Counted from the first letter of the stretch, positions 27,173 to 37,542 are shown. The stretch is 64,000 bases of DNA from Ochrobactrum sp. RH2CCR150 (GCA_014138095.1 JACGXE010000003.1:310001-374000), one strand, 5' to 3'. Numbers and translations: made by a program. The notes: a model not told the origin generated them from the letters alone.

Positions 27173-27189
27173 ATGCGATTTGATCGCAT
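27173..27189. promoter_or_regulatory. Operator-like palindrome between the DUF1127 and DUF2157 genes
   Basis: ATGCGAT-TTG-ATCGCAT, a perfect 7-3-7 inverted repeat in the 275-bp divergent region. Regulator unknown. Confidence 0.35.
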
Positions 27190-27274
27190 GGTTTGCTGGT
27201 TGCGAAGTTTCTTATATGTTCTCAACCGGTTGCGGTTGTGACCGTCATCTCAGTTCGTTGACCCGGGAGTCATT

Positions 27275-28411
27275 TTGTCTTTTTCAATCTCAGTGGAGCG
27301 CCTGATTGAGCGCTGGCAGCAGGAAGGGCTGATCGATGCGGTTACCGCTTCGCGCCTGAATGCGGATCTTGAAAAACGAGCCACGGGTTTCAGCCTCGGT
27401 GCAGTGCTCGCCACGCTTGGCGGCCTGCTTCTGGGGGCCGCCATCATCATGCTGGTTGCCGCCAATTGGCAGGATATGCCGCGCCTGATGCGGATCGGGC
27501 TCGTGCTTGCACTCATCTGGATTGGCTATCTTGGCGGTGCATGGCGACAGGCAAAGGGCGACAAAGTGTTCTCGTCCGCTCTTTATGTTGTCGGTGCTGC
27601 ATCGTTCGGTGCGGGCATCGCGCTTGTTGGGCAGATGTATCACGTGTCCGGCGATGTTCATTCAGCCGCCGTCTACTGGACCCTCGGTGTGCTTGCATCA
27701 GCCTTCCTGCTGCGCGCGCCGGTTCTGGCTGCTTTTGGCGCGGGTGTTGCGTGTTTCTATCTTTCGACATTCGTGTTCGACGGCACATCGGCGGACAACG
27801 CCGATCTGGCCTATCACTGGATTGGTCCGCTGTTGCTGCTGGTTGGCGTCGGTGCTGCGCTCTTCACGCGTTCGCGTCATGCAGCTCATCTCTGGGCATT
27901 GTTCGCGATTGGCTGGGCCCTGCTGGTTTATGCCAAGAATGAAAGCGATGTGGTCCTGTGCCTGATGATCGCAGTCGGCATCGCGTTCATGCTGGCGGAC
28001 GCTTTTGCGCATGACACGATGGAACGCCTCACACGCTTCGCGCAGCCGCTGGCTTCCTATGGTCTGATGCTGGCACTGCTATCGCTCGGCATTCTGCAAC
28101 TCAATCATATGTTCTCGTCTTCGGGCGGCTCTGCCTCCCTCGATCAGGACGTGCTTTATAGTATGCTGATCCTCGGCCTATCGATTGGCGCTATCGCATT
28201 GTGCGGTCGCGACAATGGCGGATTGCGCTCCATTGCCTATGCGGCGTTTTCATTTCAGGTGCTTTATCTGGCATTCACGACCGTGGGCACGATGATCGGC
28301 ACGTCCGGCTTCTTCCTGACGGCAGGTGTTCTTGTGCTGCTTCTGGCGGCCTTCGTTCGCCGGATGGAACGACGGTTCGGTAAAAAACGCGAAGTGGGGA
28401 GCCAGTCATGA
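27275..28411 (+). CDS. DUF2157 polytopic membrane protein
   Basis: A 378-residue protein. A short cytosolic DUF2157 head (about 1-35; VERLIERWQQEGLIDAVTA) is followed by about ten to twelve membrane helices. Start is TTG 27275, with CGGGAG about 5 bases upstream; a GTG at 27293 is an alternative. Function unknown. Its end overlaps the next gene by 4 bp (ATGA), implying a two-protein unit. Confidence 0.8.
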   Translation: MSFSISVERLIERWQQEGLIDAVTASRLNADLEKRATGFSLGAVLATLGGLLLGAAIIMLVAANWQDMPRLMRIGLVLALIWIGYLGGAWRQAKGDKVFSSALYVVGAASFGAGIALVGQMYHVSGDVHSAAVYWTLGVLASAFLLRAPVLAAFGAGVACFYLSTFVFDGTSADNADLAYHWIGPLLLLVGVGAALFTRSRHAAHLWALFAIGWALLVYAKNESDVVLCLMIAVGIAFMLADAFAHDTMERLTRFAQPLASYGLMLALLSLGILQLNHMFSSSGGSASLDQDVLYSMLILGLSIGAIALCGRDNGGLRSIAYAAFSFQVLYLAFTTVGTMIGTSGFFLTAGVLVLLLAAFVRRMERRFGKKREVGSQS

Positions 28412-28971
28412 GCAGGAAGTGGCTTTATATAGGTGCTGCCGTTTCCGCTTTGCTGCAAAGCGGCATTCTTTATGCGGGTATAGAGCAGCGCGCATCCATA
28501 TTGCGCTCGGGCCATGAAATCGTATTGCAGACCGAGCCTGTCGATCCGCGCGATCTGATGCGCGGCGATTACGTCATCCTCGGCTACGGGATTTCCAGTG
28601 TCATGGGCAAGGACCTGCAGGGCAAACCTTCGGGCGAGGCGCGAACCGTCTATGTCGCCGTGAAGCCGGATGCGGAAAAGCTGTGGCATTTCTCGCGAGC
28701 GGCGCTCAGCCCGTTCACCGACCTCGCGCCGGATGAGGTGCAGATTCGCGGCCAGTCCACCTATCGGGTCACAGACGATCCGGATCAGACCATCCGCCTC
28801 AATTTCGGCATTGAACGCTATTATGTTCCTGAAGGGCAGGGGCGCGATATCGAAATCGGGCAACGTGAAAGCCGGATTTCTGTTGTCGTTGCTGTTGATG
28901 ATAGTGGCACCGCAGTCATCAAGGCTTTGCGGGACGAGGGGCGGCAACTCTATGAAGAACCGCTCTATTGA
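28408..28971 (+). CDS. GDYXXLXY-motif membrane-anchored protein
   Basis: A 187-residue protein with an N-terminal membrane helix (about 5-22) and the family-defining sequence GDYVILGY at about 52-59, in DPRDLMRGDYVILGYGIS. The rest is predicted to lie outside the membrane as a beta-rich domain. It is translationally coupled to the DUF2157 gene; the two families often occur together. Biochemical role unknown. Confidence 0.82.
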   Translation: MSRKWLYIGAAVSALLQSGILYAGIEQRASILRSGHEIVLQTEPVDPRDLMRGDYVILGYGISSVMGKDLQGKPSGEARTVYVAVKPDAEKLWHFSRAALSPFTDLAPDEVQIRGQSTYRVTDDPDQTIRLNFGIERYYVPEGQGRDIEIGQRESRISVVVAVDDSGTAVIKALRDEGRQLYEEPLY

Positions 28972-29135
28972 TCCGGTTTTCCGACGGTTTCGGCAATCTC
29001 ATACTGCCGCATCAAGCTGAAGTTTTTCTCAGGCTTGGCATGTGCGGAATGATCGCTATATAGAGGGGCAGAGTGCCGGAAGTGTTTCGTCGTGCCAAAC
29101 CGGAAAATCTATACCGGGAAGGCGGCTTTTTTCCT

Positions 29136-29163
29136 TTGAACCGGGAAAATTGGATGATATAGA
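29136..29163 (+). promoter_or_regulatory. Candidate promoter for tRNA-Leu
   Basis: TTGAAC, a 16-bp spacer and TATAGA at 29136-29163; predicted transcription start near 29170, giving a leader of about 70 bases before the tRNA. Confidence 0.4.
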
Positions 29164-29238
29164 GACGCGCGCTTTCGAGGGCAGTTCAAGATCTGAGACG
29201 AATTTGGTGCGTTCTAAAGAATGCGCTTCGGTTCAGAA

Positions 29239-29321
29239 GCGGATATGGCGAAATTGGTAGACGCACCAGATTTAGGTTCTGGCGGGAGACCGTGGGGGTT
29301 CGAGTCCCTCTATCCGCACCA
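29239..29321 (+). tRNA. tRNA-Leu, anticodon UAG
   Basis: Full cloverleaf with CCA encoded. Acceptor GCGGATA pairs with TATCCGC; anticodon arm CCAGA-TTTAGGT-TCTGG gives anticodon TAG at 29273-29275 (reads CUA/CUN leucine). A long variable arm (GCGGGAGACCGT region) fits a type II tRNA. T-arm GGGGGTTCGAGTCCCTC. tig follows on the same strand after 104 bp. Confidence 0.96.
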
Positions 29322-29425
29322 ACTGCCTATAAGGCCAAAGAATTTCTCTCCCGCGTCTAGAGGCCCAGCGTCTAGAGCAAGGTGCCGGAAACGGCGGGAT
29401 AATGACAAGAAGTGAAGGTTTGAAC

Positions 29426-30856
29426 ATGCAGGTTACCGAAACGCTCAATGAAGGGCTGAAGCGCGAGATTAAAGTCGTGGTTCCGGCCGGAGATCTCGAA
29501 GCCAAGCTCGCTGAGCGGCTCGATACCGCGCGCGGCCGCGCCAAGATCAATGGTTTCCGTCCGGGCAAGGTGCCTGCCGGTCACCTGCGCAAGATGTATG
29601 GCCGTTCGTTCATGGCCGAGATTGTCAATGAAATCCTGAGCGATTCGTCGCGTTCGGTTCTCGCAGACCGTAACGAAAAGTCGGCTACCCAGCCTGAAGT
29701 CATCATGTCGGAAGACGAAAAAGAGGCCGAAAAGGTTCTCGACGGCAAGGCCGATTTCGTTTTCTCGCTGAACTACGAAGTTCTGCCGGCTATCGACGTC
29801 AAGGATTTCTCCAAGATCGCCGTGACCCGTGAAGTCGTCGAAATCTCGGAAGAAGAAGTTGACGAGCAGGTCAAGCGCATCGCTTCCTCGACCCGCACCT
29901 TCGAAACAAAGAAGGGCAAGGCCGAAAACGAAGATCGCGTCACGATCGACTATCTCGGCAAGCTCGACGGCGAGCCGTTCGACGGCGGTGCAGACAACGA
30001 CGCACAGCTCGTTCTCGGTTCGGGCCAGTTCATTCCGGGCTTTGAAGAGCAGCTCGTTGGCGTCAAGGCTGGCGACGAAAAGGTCATCAATGTGACCTTC
30101 CCGGCCGAATATGGCGCAGCGCACCTTGCAGGCAAGGAAGCTACCTTCGACATCAAGGTCAAGGAAGTTGCCAAGCCGAACGAACTGGAACTCAACGACG
30201 AAACCGCTACAAAGCTCGGCATTGAGTCGCTTGAGCGTCTGCGTCAGGTTGTTCGCGAACAGATCGAAAGCCAGTACGGCCAGATCACCCGTCAGAAGGT
30301 AAAGCGTCAGATTCTCGACGCTCTGGATGGCGATTATCAGTTCGAAACCCCGCAGAAGCTGGTTGACGCTGAATTCAACAACATCTGGCAGCAGATCAAT
30401 TTCGACCTGCAGCAGGCTGGCCGTACCTTCGAAGACGAAGAAACCACGGAAGAAGCTGCTCGCGAAGAATATCGCAAGCTCGCAGAACGCCGCGTGCGTC
30501 TCGGCCTCGTTCTCTCCGAAATCGGTGAGAAGGCTGGCGTTGAAGTTTCTGAAGAAGAACTGCAGCGCGCTGTTTACGATCAGGTTCGCCGTTATCCGGG
30601 CCAGGAAAAGGAAATCTACGACTTCCTGCGCAAGACGCCGGATGCCGTTGCTAACCTTCGCGCTCCGATCTTCGAAGAAAAGGTCGTTGACCATCTGCTC
30701 GCCAACATCAACGTGACCGACAAGAAGGTCTCGAAGGAAGAGCTGACGGCTGAAGACGAAGACGGTTTGGAAGCAAAGCCTGCAAAGAAGGCTGCGCCGA
30801 AGAAGAAGGCCGCTCCGAAGAAGAAGGCCGACGAAGACAAGTCCGAAGAGGCTTAA
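29426..30856 (+). CDS. tig: Trigger factor (ribosome-associated chaperone and prolyl isomerase)
   Basis: A 476-residue protein. N-terminal ribosome-binding domain with the [17 protein letters not shown] loop (about 44-60), FKBP-type isomerase domain (about 160-245; [17 protein letters not shown]), helical C-terminal domain. It ends in a Lys/Ala/Glu tail of about 30 residues ([14 protein letters not shown]), longer than in E. coli. ATG 29426 ([12 protein letters not shown]) is chosen over 29402 by homology of the usual N-terminus. Folds nascent chains at the ribosome exit. Confidence 0.95.
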   Translation: MQVTETLNEGLKREIKVVVPAGDLEAKLAERLDTARGRAKINGFRPGKVPAGHLRKMYGRSFMAEIVNEILSDSSRSVLADRNEKSATQPEVIMSEDEKEAEKVLDGKADFVFSLNYEVLPAIDVKDFSKIAVTREVVEISEEEVDEQVKRIASSTRTFETKKGKAENEDRVTIDYLGKLDGEPFDGGADNDAQLVLGSGQFIPGFEEQLVGVKAGDEKVINVTFPAEYGAAHLAGKEATFDIKVKEVAKPNELELNDETATKLGIESLERLRQVVREQIESQYGQITRQKVKRQILDALDGDYQFETPQKLVDAEFNNIWQQINFDLQQAGRTFEDEETTEEAAREEYRKLAERRVRLGLVLSEIGEKAGVEVSEEELQRAVYDQVRRYPGQEKEIYDFLRKTPDAVANLRAPIFEEKVVDHLLANINVTDKKVSKEELTAEDEDGLEAKPAKKAAPKKKAAPKKKADEDKSEEA

Positions 30857-30884
30857 TCTTCTCTTGTCTGACGAATTTGGAACT

Positions 30885-30907
30885 GGCCGCGCATTGCGCG
30901 GCCTTTT
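30885..30907 (+). terminator. Intrinsic terminator after tig
   Basis: GGCCGCGC-ATT-GCGCGGCC followed by TTTT, an 8-bp all-GC stem 29 bases after the stop. Confidence 0.88.
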
Positions 30908-31014
30908 CCGTTTCAACCCACGGATAAACGGCTGAAAAGCTTGCATCCATGGGGGCTTTGCTCTAGCCAGTAATCAATCCGTTTTTAGCTCAATCAGAAT
31001 ATTTGCGAGCCAGC

Positions 31015-32517
31015 ATGTCCCTTATTGATACGCGCATACCGGAACCGAAACGCTTCATCTCCGGCGCCACTGGCGACTGGGAAGTTGTCATCGGCATGGA
31101 AGTCCATGCGCAGGTCACGTCCGAGTCGAAGCTGTTCTCGGGCGCTTCCACTTCGTTCGGCGCCGATCCGAACGCCAATGTGTCTCTGGTGGATGCCGCC
31201 ATGCCGGGCATGCTGCCGGTCATCAATCTGGAATGCGTCAAGCAGGCTGTCCGCACAGGCATTGGCCTCAATGCCCAGATCAATCTGAAGTCGGTCTTTG
31301 ATCGCAAGAACTACTTCTATCCCGATCTGCCGCAGGGCTATCAGATTTCGCAGTTCAAGCAGCCGATTGTCGGCGAGGGCAAGATCATGATTTCGGTCGG
31401 CCCCGACAATAAGGGCCAGTTCGAAGATGTGGAGATCGGCATCGAGCGTCTGCATCTGGAACAGGACGCGGGCAAGTCGATGCATGATCAGCATCCGACC
31501 ATGTCCTATGTCGACCTGAACCGTTCTGGCGTGGCGCTGATGGAAATCGTCTCCAAGCCGGATCTGCGCTCGTCGGATGAGGCGCGCGCCTATCTGACAA
31601 AGCTGCGCACGATTGTCCGCTATCTCGGCACCTGCGACGGCAATATGGACGAAGGTTCCATGCGTGCCGACGTCAATGTTTCCGTGCGTCGTCCGGGTGG
31701 CGAATTCGGCACGCGTTGCGAAATCAAGAACGTCAATTCGATCCGCTTCGTCGGTCAGTCCATCGAATATGAAGCACGCCGCCAGATTGCCATTCTGGAA
31801 GATGGCGGTTCCATCGATCAGGAAACGCGCCTGTTCGATCCTGTGAAGGGCGAAACGCGTTCGATGCGCTCCAAGGAAGAAGCGCATGATTACCGCTATT
31901 TCCCGGATCCTGATCTGCTGCCGCTCGAATTCGATCAGGCATTTGTGGATGCATTGGCTGCTGACCTACCGGAACTGCCGGATGAGAAGAAGCAGCGTCT
32001 GGTCGAAAAGCAGGGCATTTCGATCTACGACGCCTCTATCCTGGTCACGGAAAAGGCGATCGCCGACTATTACGAATCTGTCGCTGCTGGCCGCGATGGC
32101 AAGGCTGCGGCCAACTGGGTCATCAATGATCTGCTCGGCGCGCTCAACAAGGCGGGCAAGAGCATCGAGGATTCGCCGGTCAGCCCTGAACAGCTTGGCG
32201 CGGTCATCGATCTCATCAAGGACGGCACGATTTCCGGCAAGATCGCCAAGGATCTGTTCGAAATCGTCTGGAACGAAGGCGGAAACCCGAAGACGCTCGT
32301 TGAAGAACGCGGCATGAAGCAGGTCACCGATACCGGTGCGATTGAAAAGGCTGTCGATGACATCATCGCCGCCAATCCGGAAAAGGTCGAACAGGCCAAG
32401 GCCAAGCCGACGCTGGCTGGCTGGTTCGTCGGTCAGGTCATGAGGGCCACGGGCGGCAAGGCCAACCCGCAGGCCGTGAACGATCTGGTCAAGGCCAAGC
32501 TCGGGATTGAAGAGTAA
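31015..32517 (+). CDS. gatB: Aspartyl/glutamyl-tRNA amidotransferase subunit B
   Basis: A 500-residue protein: GatB/GatE N-terminal kinase domain ([23 protein letters not shown]-like [24 protein letters not shown]) and C-terminal YqeY-like tail. With GatA and GatC it converts mischarged Glu-tRNA-Gln or Asp-tRNA-Asn to the amidated forms. gatA and gatC are not in the window. The start at ATG 31015 is 12 bases after an in-frame TTG; the stop overlaps the next gene's ATG. Confidence 0.94.
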   Translation: MSLIDTRIPEPKRFISGATGDWEVVIGMEVHAQVTSESKLFSGASTSFGADPNANVSLVDAAMPGMLPVINLECVKQAVRTGIGLNAQINLKSVFDRKNYFYPDLPQGYQISQFKQPIVGEGKIMISVGPDNKGQFEDVEIGIERLHLEQDAGKSMHDQHPTMSYVDLNRSGVALMEIVSKPDLRSSDEARAYLTKLRTIVRYLGTCDGNMDEGSMRADVNVSVRRPGGEFGTRCEIKNVNSIRFVGQSIEYEARRQIAILEDGGSIDQETRLFDPVKGETRSMRSKEEAHDYRYFPDPDLLPLEFDQAFVDALAADLPELPDEKKQRLVEKQGISIYDASILVTEKAIADYYESVAAGRDGKAAANWVINDLLGALNKAGKSIEDSPVSPEQLGAVIDLIKDGTISGKIAKDLFEIVWNEGGNPKTLVEERGMKQVTDTGAIEKAVDDIIAANPEKVEQAKAKPTLAGWFVGQVMRATGGKANPQAVNDLVKAKLGIEE

Positions 32518-33020
32518 TGTGGGTTCGAAGCGCCACCGAGGCTGATCTGAAGGCGGTTCACGAACTGCTCGTATCGACCTGGCACGCGACTTTCGACGAC
32601 ATTCTGGGCCGGGAGATGGTCAACGCCGTCACCGGCCAGTGGCATAGCATTGCCGCGCTGAAAGCCAATCTGCGCAAGCCATATTCGGAATTCATCGTCG
32701 CTGATAACGGCGAGGGCGGTATCGATGGTATGGCCTTCGCCAGCCAGTCCGAGGAAGGCAAGGCATCGCTGCACCAGCTCTATGTGCGCCCAGACGTGCA
32801 GGTTCAGGGTGTGGGTACGATGCTGCTCGCGGAAATCGAAATGGCTTTCCCCGATGTGCGCGCAATCAAGCTTGAAGTTATCGAGAAGAATGCCAAGGCG
32901 GTGAAGTTCTACGAACGCAAGGGCTATGCCACGGTCGGGCGTAACGAGGACTGGGGTGATCCGAATTGCAGGGAACCGGTTCTCGTGATGGAAAAGTCGC
33001 TCGACGGCTGGAGCATGTGA
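32517..33020 (+). CDS. GNAT-family N-acetyltransferase
   Basis: A 167-residue GNAT-fold protein with the acetyl-CoA-binding region HQLYVRPDVQVQGVGTMLLA (about 83-102) and the C-terminal FYERKGYATVGR motif. Its ATG shares one base with the gatB stop, so the two are co-transcribed. Substrate cannot be read from the sequence; RimI-like or small-molecule acetylation are both possible. Confidence 0.85.
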   Translation: MWVRSATEADLKAVHELLVSTWHATFDDILGREMVNAVTGQWHSIAALKANLRKPYSEFIVADNGEGGIDGMAFASQSEEGKASLHQLYVRPDVQVQGVGTMLLAEIEMAFPDVRAIKLEVIEKNAKAVKFYERKGYATVGRNEDWGDPNCREPVLVMEKSLDGWSM

Positions 33021-33189
33021 AGCGAGTCTTGCTCAATCGAACCGCCGAAAGCTGACGTGTTTTAGCCTCTTCATACTCTTGTGACAGCGGCAACTTGACC
33101 CTTGCCTTGACCGGGCGATAGGGCCATAAGCAAGGACAAAGCGACAGTTTCGTCTGTCCGCGATGATGATGGATCTGGAAAAGGCCATG

Positions 33190-33597
33190 ATGAAATTTCT
33201 TACGCAAGTCTTCACCTGGTGGAATGGTCAGACGCTCGGTACGCGTTTGCACACATGGCGCAAAGGCGAGCGCGTCGGTGAAGACGAGTTCGGCAACATC
33301 TACTATCAGGGTGGCAAGGACTCCGAGGGTCGCACGCGTCGCTGGGTCATTTTCAATGGCTATGCCGAGGCAAGTGCAATTCCTCCAGGCTGGCATGGCT
33401 GGATGCATCATCGCGTCGATACGCCGCCGAGCAAGGAAGACTACAAGCCGCGCGACTGGCAGAAGCCGCATTTGCAGAACCTGACCGGTTCGCCGCTTGC
33501 TTATCGTCCGAAGGGCTCGATTGCCCTTCCGGGTACGGAACAAGCCGAGCGTCCGCGTGTAACGGGCGAATACGACGCCTGGACACCGGGCAACTGA
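33190..33597 (+). CDS. NDUFA12-family complex I accessory subunit
   Basis: A 135-residue protein of the NDUFA12 (B17.2) family: FFTWW-type N-terminus (FLTQVFTWWNGQTLGTRLHTW), VGEDEFGNIYYQGG, and the Trp/His-rich WHGWMHHRVDTPP segment. It is one of the few supernumerary complex I subunits present in alphaproteobacteria as in mitochondria. ATG 33190 has GGAAAAGG before it; ATGs at 33163 and 33187 are alternatives. The main nuo operon is not in the window. Confidence 0.9.
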   Translation: MKFLTQVFTWWNGQTLGTRLHTWRKGERVGEDEFGNIYYQGGKDSEGRTRRWVIFNGYAEASAIPPGWHGWMHHRVDTPPSKEDYKPRDWQKPHLQNLTGSPLAYRPKGSIALPGTEQAERPRVTGEYDAWTPGN

Positions 33598-33614
33598 GAT
33601 TGAAAAAGTTCAAG

Positions 33615-33645
33615 ATCCGGCGTGATTTTCACGCCGGATTTTCTT
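33615..33645 (+). terminator. Intrinsic terminator after the NDUFA12 gene
   Basis: Perfect 11-bp stem ATCCGGCGTGA/TCACGCCGGAT with a TTT loop, followed by TTTTCTT. It ends the transcript 18 bases after the stop codon, so the next gene must start downstream of it. Confidence 0.88.
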
Positions 33646-33794
33646 ATTTCCTGTCCCATTACAGCCTTTTTCACTTAAAAGGTCGGGATAGAGGGGTGGC
33701 GAAGGTCTGTTCCGGCCATTGCAACTTGCAGCAGGGCAACGAATCGTCACATTTCGAGCCTAGGAACGATTCCAGTTTATTTGATCAATCTTTG

Positions 33795-34268
33795 ATGCGG
33801 GTTTCCGTTTTGACGAAGCATTCCCCCGGCACGGCTGGCAACGGAAGAGACAAAATCAAGAAGGCTGCACATGTGGCCCTGATTTCGCTTTTTGCGGCGG
33901 TAGGCAGCTTGCACGCTGCTCAGGCAGAACGTGTTTCCAATCCGGTCGCGGAGTTTTCGGGACTGGACAAGATCACAGGCCGCATCACGACTTTTGACGT
34001 CTATATCAACGAGACGGTTCAGTTCGGCGCGCTTCAGGTGACGCCGAAGGTTTGCTATTCCCGCACCGAGAACGAAGCGCCGCGCACCGACAGTTTTGTC
34101 GAGGTTGAGGAAATCACGCTGGATCGCAAAATTCGCCGCATCTTCACCGGCTGGATGTTTGCCGACAGCCCGGGCCTCAATGCCGTCGAGCATCCGATCT
34201 ACGACGTGTGGCTGAAGGATTGCAAGCAGAAGTCCGACGTTCCTGCACCGGCAGTACAGCAGAACTAA
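33795..34268 (+). CDS. DUF2155 periplasmic protein
   Basis: A 157-residue protein with a signal peptide (hydrophobic core about 25-40, likely cleaved after AAQA) and the DUF2155 core: GLDKITGRITTFDVYINETV, QFGALQVTPKVCYSRTENE and RRIFTGWMFADSPGLNAVEHP. Two Cys (CYS and KDCKQ) may form a disulfide. An open frame extends upstream to 33600, but it would run through the NDUFA12 terminator, so ATG 33795 is used. Function unknown; the family is confined mostly to alphaproteobacteria. Confidence 0.8.
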   Translation: MRVSVLTKHSPGTAGNGRDKIKKAAHVALISLFAAVGSLHAAQAERVSNPVAEFSGLDKITGRITTFDVYINETVQFGALQVTPKVCYSRTENEAPRTDSFVEVEEITLDRKIRRIFTGWMFADSPGLNAVEHPIYDVWLKDCKQKSDVPAPAVQQN

Positions 34269-34289
34269 TCCAGACATTTTCCGGCTAAG

Positions 34290-34904
34290 TTAGAAACGGG
34301 CAATGCTCTCGAGGGCTCGCTCGAGAATTTTTTCGTATTTTTTGCGGGGAACTTCCATTGCGCCGAAGCGCTCAAGGTGCGGCGTGGTGAACTGGGTATC
34401 GAGCAGCAGAAAGCCTTGCTTGACGAGATGTTGCACCAGAAAAGCGAGACAGACTTTTGAAGCATCGCGTTTGCGCGTGAACATGCTCTCGCCGAAAAAT
34501 GCCCTGCCGAGCGTTACGCCGTAAAGACCGCCGACAAGCTTGCCCTCGTGCCATGCCTCGACCGTGTGGCAATGTCCGATTTCAAACAATTTGCCATAGG
34601 CCTCGCGGATTGGACCGTTGATCCATGTGCGCGCACGTTCACCTGCGCCACTGGCGCATCCGTCGATGACGCCATTGAAATCGCTGTCGAGCCTGATATC
34701 GAAAATGCCCTGCCGGATGGTCTTTTGCAGGCTGCGGGGGATGTGAAATCCATCAAGCGGTATGACGCCGCGTTTTTCAGGGCGTACCCAGAAGACCTCT
34801 GGATCATCCGCCTCTTCGGCCATCGGGAAAACCCCGGTGGCGTAAGCGCGCAGGAGCAATTCCGGTTCGATTGTATAGTCGTCCGGTTTTGCTCCTGCTG
34901 TCAC
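34290..34904 (-). CDS. aat: Leucyl/phenylalanyl-tRNA--protein transferase
   Basis: A 204-residue N-end-rule transferase: [42 protein letters not shown], and the [26 protein letters not shown] core. It adds Leu or Phe to N-terminal Arg/Lys, marking proteins for ClpAP. Last gene of the aroQ-accB-accC-aat run, 4 bp after accC, so expression is tied to fatty-acid synthesis genes. Confidence 0.93.
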   Translation of the reverse strand: MTAGAKPDDYTIEPELLLRAYATGVFPMAEEADDPEVFWVRPEKRGVIPLDGFHIPRSLQKTIRQGIFDIRLDSDFNGVIDGCASGAGERARTWINGPIREAYGKLFEIGHCHTVEAWHEGKLVGGLYGVTLGRAFFGESMFTRKRDASKVCLAFLVQHLVKQGFLLLDTQFTTPHLERFGAMEVPRKKYEKILERALESIARF

Positions 34905-34908
34905 TTAT

Positions 34909-36267
34909 TTAAGCGCCTTCGCTCTCAGACTGGCTGGCCAGATATTTTTCCAGCCAGTGGATATCATAGGCACCGTTGGCGATGTCCTGATTTCCGATCA
35001 GCTCCTGGAACAGGGGTAGGGTCGTCTTGACGCCGTCCACCACGAATTCGTCCAGCGCACGACGCAGACGCATCATGCATTCGACGCGGTTGCGTCCGTG
35101 CACGATGAGCTTGCCGATGAGGCTGTCGTAATAAGGCGGAATGCGGTAGCCGGAATAAACGCCGGAATCCACACGGATGCCGAGGCCGCCAGGCGTATGG
35201 TAGTGGGTGATGAGACCCGGCGATGGCGTGAAGTTACGCGGGTCCTCCGCATTGATGCGGCATTCAATGGCGTGGCCAGAGAAACGCACGTCCTTCTGCG
35301 TCACTGAAAGGCCGAGACCCGCGGCAACGCGAATCTGCTCATGCACGAGATCGATGCCGGTGATGGCTTCCGTGACCGGATGTTCCACCTGCAGACGGGT
35401 GTTCATTTCGATGAAATAGAACTCGCCGTTTTCATAGAGGAACTCGATCGTGCCTGCACCGCGATAGCCAAGTTCGGCAACGGCGTTGGCGCAGATCATC
35501 CCGATCTTGTCGCGCGCTTCCGAGTTGAGAGCCGGGGAGTTGGCTTCTTCCCAGACCTTCTGGTGACGGCGCTGCAAGGAGCAGTCGCGTTCGCCCAGAT
35601 GGATCGCGTTGCCCGCACCGTCGCCCATGACCTGAACTTCGATGTGACGCGGTTTTTCGAGATACTTCTCGATGTAAACGGCATCGTCACCGAACGCTGC
35701 AGCAGCTTCAGAACGTGCAGTTGCGAGAGCAATCGACAGATCGTCCTCGGTGCGCGCCACTTTCATGCCGCGGCCGCCGCCACCGGCCGAAGCCTTGATG
35801 ATGACCGGGAAACCGATTTCCTTGGCTACGCGAGCGGCTTCAACATCGTCGGTGATGCCGCCGTCCGAACCGGGAACGACCGGAATACCGAGGCGCTTGG
35901 CTGTGCGCTTGGCTTCGATCTTGTCGCCCATGATGCGGATATGCGAGGCGGTGGGGCCGATGAAGGTGATGTTGTGTGCTTCGAGAATTTCCGCGAACTT
36001 GGCGTTCTCGGACAGGAAGCCGTAGCCCGGATGGATCGCGTCGGCGCCGGTGATCTCGCAGGCAGCAACGATCTGATGAATGTTCAGATAGCTGTCGCGC
36101 GATGGCGGTGGGCCGATACAAACACTTTCATCTGCCAGACGGACATGCATCGCGTCGGCATCTGCCGTGGAGTGAACGGCGACCGTCTTGATGCCCAGTT
36201 CCTTACAGGCTCTGAGCACGCGAAGAGCGATTTCGCCACGATTGGCTATGAGGATCTTTTGAAACAT
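34909..36267 (-). CDS. accC: Acetyl-CoA carboxylase, biotin carboxylase subunit
   Basis: A 452-residue ATP-grasp enzyme from ATG 36267 ([20 protein letters not shown]). The glycine-rich ATP loop [14 protein letters not shown], the biotin/bicarbonate-site [17 protein letters not shown], and [16 protein letters not shown] are visible. It carboxylates biotin on AccB, the first step of malonyl-CoA synthesis. Sits 62 bp after accB. Confidence 0.95.
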   Translation of the reverse strand: MFQKILIANRGEIALRVLRACKELGIKTVAVHSTADADAMHVRLADESVCIGPPPSRDSYLNIHQIVAACEITGADAIHPGYGFLSENAKFAEILEAHNITFIGPTASHIRIMGDKIEAKRTAKRLGIPVVPGSDGGITDDVEAARVAKEIGFPVIIKASAGGGGRGMKVARTEDDLSIALATARSEAAAAFGDDAVYIEKYLEKPRHIEVQVMGDGAGNAIHLGERDCSLQRRHQKVWEEANSPALNSEARDKIGMICANAVAELGYRGAGTIEFLYENGEFYFIEMNTRLQVEHPVTEAITGIDLVHEQIRVAAGLGLSVTQKDVRFSGHAIECRINAEDPRNFTPSPGLITHYHTPGGLGIRVDSGVYSGYRIPPYYDSLIGKLIVHGRNRVECMMRLRRALDEFVVDGVKTTLPLFQELIGNQDIANGAYDIHWLEKYLASQSESEGA

Positions 36268-36329
36268 GCGCTTGCTGCCAGTTCCCGTTTCGTGAATTGA
36301 AGACGCGTCAAACAAGGGTTGAACGACGC

Positions 36330-36797
36330 TTATTCGATCACGACGAGAGGTTCGTTGAATTCGACCGGCTGGGCGTCTTCGATCAGAATGGCCTTGACCG
36401 TACCGGAGCGCGGGGCGGGGATCTGGTTCATGGTCTTCATGGCTTCGATGATGAGGAGGGTCTGGCCTTCCTTCACCTGCGTGCCGACTTCGATGAAGTT
36501 ACGTGCGCCCGGTGCCGGAGCAAGATAGGCAGTGCCAACCATCGGCGACAGAACGGCGTTCTTGGCCAGTTCAGCCTTGGTCGGCTCGGCTGCTGTCGGA
36601 GCGGCGGCCGGTGCTGCAACGGCAACCGGTGCTGCGGCCGGATAAACGGTCGCTGCGGCCTGAACCGTTACATTGCGCGAAACGCGGATGCGCAGATCGC
36701 CATGTTCGATTTCGATATCGGTGAGGTCGGTATCGTTGAGGATATCCGCCAGGTCGCGGATGGTTTCTTTGTCGATGACAGTGTTTTTGCTGGACAT
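36330..36797 (-). CDS. accB: Biotin carboxyl carrier protein of acetyl-CoA carboxylase
   Basis: A 155-residue protein with an N-terminal dimer/interaction region, an Ala/Pro/Val-rich flexible linker (about 45-75) and a C-terminal biotinyl domain. The biotinylated Lys is in [13 protein letters not shown] (about 118-130). Starts 1 bp after the aroQ stop, so it is translationally close to aroQ. Confidence 0.94.
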   Translation of the reverse strand: MSSKNTVIDKETIRDLADILNDTDLTDIEIEHGDLRIRVSRNVTVQAAATVYPAAAPVAVAAPAAAPTAAEPTKAELAKNAVLSPMVGTAYLAPAPGARNFIEVGTQVKEGQTLLIIEAMKTMNQIPAPRSGTVKAILIEDAQPVEFNEPLVVIE

Positions 36798-36798
36798 A

Positions 36799-37272
36799 TC
36801 AGGCCCCTTTTACGCTTTGCCCGTTGTGTTCTTGTTCTTTGGCAATTGCCGCAAGCGCGCGTAGGCCGAGCAGATACCCTTCCGCGCCAAAGCCGCAAAT
36901 GACGCCTTTGGCGACTGCGGATACATAAGAGTGATGCCGGAAAGCCTCACGCGTATGAATGTTCGAAAGATGCACTTCCACAACCGTGACTTTCGCAGAG
37001 CGGATCGCGTCATGGATGGCAATTGAAGTGTGGCTGTAGGCCGCCGGATTGATCAGGACATAGGCATCTTTTTCGCCCGCTTCCTGAATCCAGGTAACCA
37101 GATCGCCTTCATAGTTGGACTGGCGGAAATCAACTTCCAGATCGAGAGAACCGGCCTCGCGCTTGCAAGCCGCTTCAATGTCGGCGAGCGTCGCAACGCC
37201 ATAAATTCCCGGTTCACGCTTTCCCAGAAGATTGAGATTGGGACCGTTTAGAACAAAAACCGTCTTTGTCAT
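36799..37272 (-). CDS. aroQ: 3-dehydroquinate dehydratase, type II
   Basis: A 157-residue protein: [21 protein letters not shown] start with the catalytic Tyr and Arg, [14 protein letters not shown] with substrate-binding Asn, [18 protein letters not shown] with the active-site His. Catalyses the third shikimate step. ATG 37272 gives the standard N-terminus; the open frame runs 56 residues further upstream without family resemblance. First gene of the operon with accB-accC-aat. Confidence 0.94.
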   Translation of the reverse strand: MTKTVFVLNGPNLNLLGKREPGIYGVATLADIEAACKREAGSLDLEVDFRQSNYEGDLVTWIQEAGEKDAYVLINPAAYSHTSIAIHDAIRSAKVTVVEVHLSNIHTREAFRHHSYVSAVAKGVICGFGAEGYLLGLRALAAIAKEQEHNGQSVKGA

Positions 37273-37306
37273 TTGTGTCCGCGCCAAATCCTTTGCAACC
37301 GATATC

Positions 37307-37332
37307 GTGTTACCACGAAAATTTAGTAACAC
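37307..37332. promoter_or_regulatory. Inverted repeat upstream of aroQ-accB-accC
   Basis: GTGTTAC (37307-37313) and GTAACAC (37326-37332) are perfect 7-bp arms with a 12-bp spacer, 35 bases upstream of the aroQ start. Placement fits an operator for the operon. Regulator unknown. Confidence 0.4.
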
Positions 37333-37542
37333 TTCGCTTTCCATATAGAGAGCTTGGATGCAAGCCGAAACCCTATAATTCAGTGCAGATGTTCTGCCTG
37401 ACCGGTTTTTCCCGCTATTCTTTGCGAGATGCACCGGCATTACGGCATTTTTTCTTCAAGCGCGGATCATCACCGGCTTTTGATAAGTCTGTGCCCGATA
37501 CGCCTTCCGCCAAGAAAGCCTATCGGGTACAGGGTGTCATTT

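Noticed and set aside
29353-29377. GCGTCTAGAG direct repeat after tRNA-Leu as an attachment-site duplication
   Set aside because: Two 10-bp copies only 15 bp apart, unrelated to the tRNA 3' end, and no integrase nearby.
33600-33794. N-terminal extension of the DUF2155 protein
   Set aside because: It would translate through the strong NDUFA12 terminator; a clean signal peptide follows ATG 33795.
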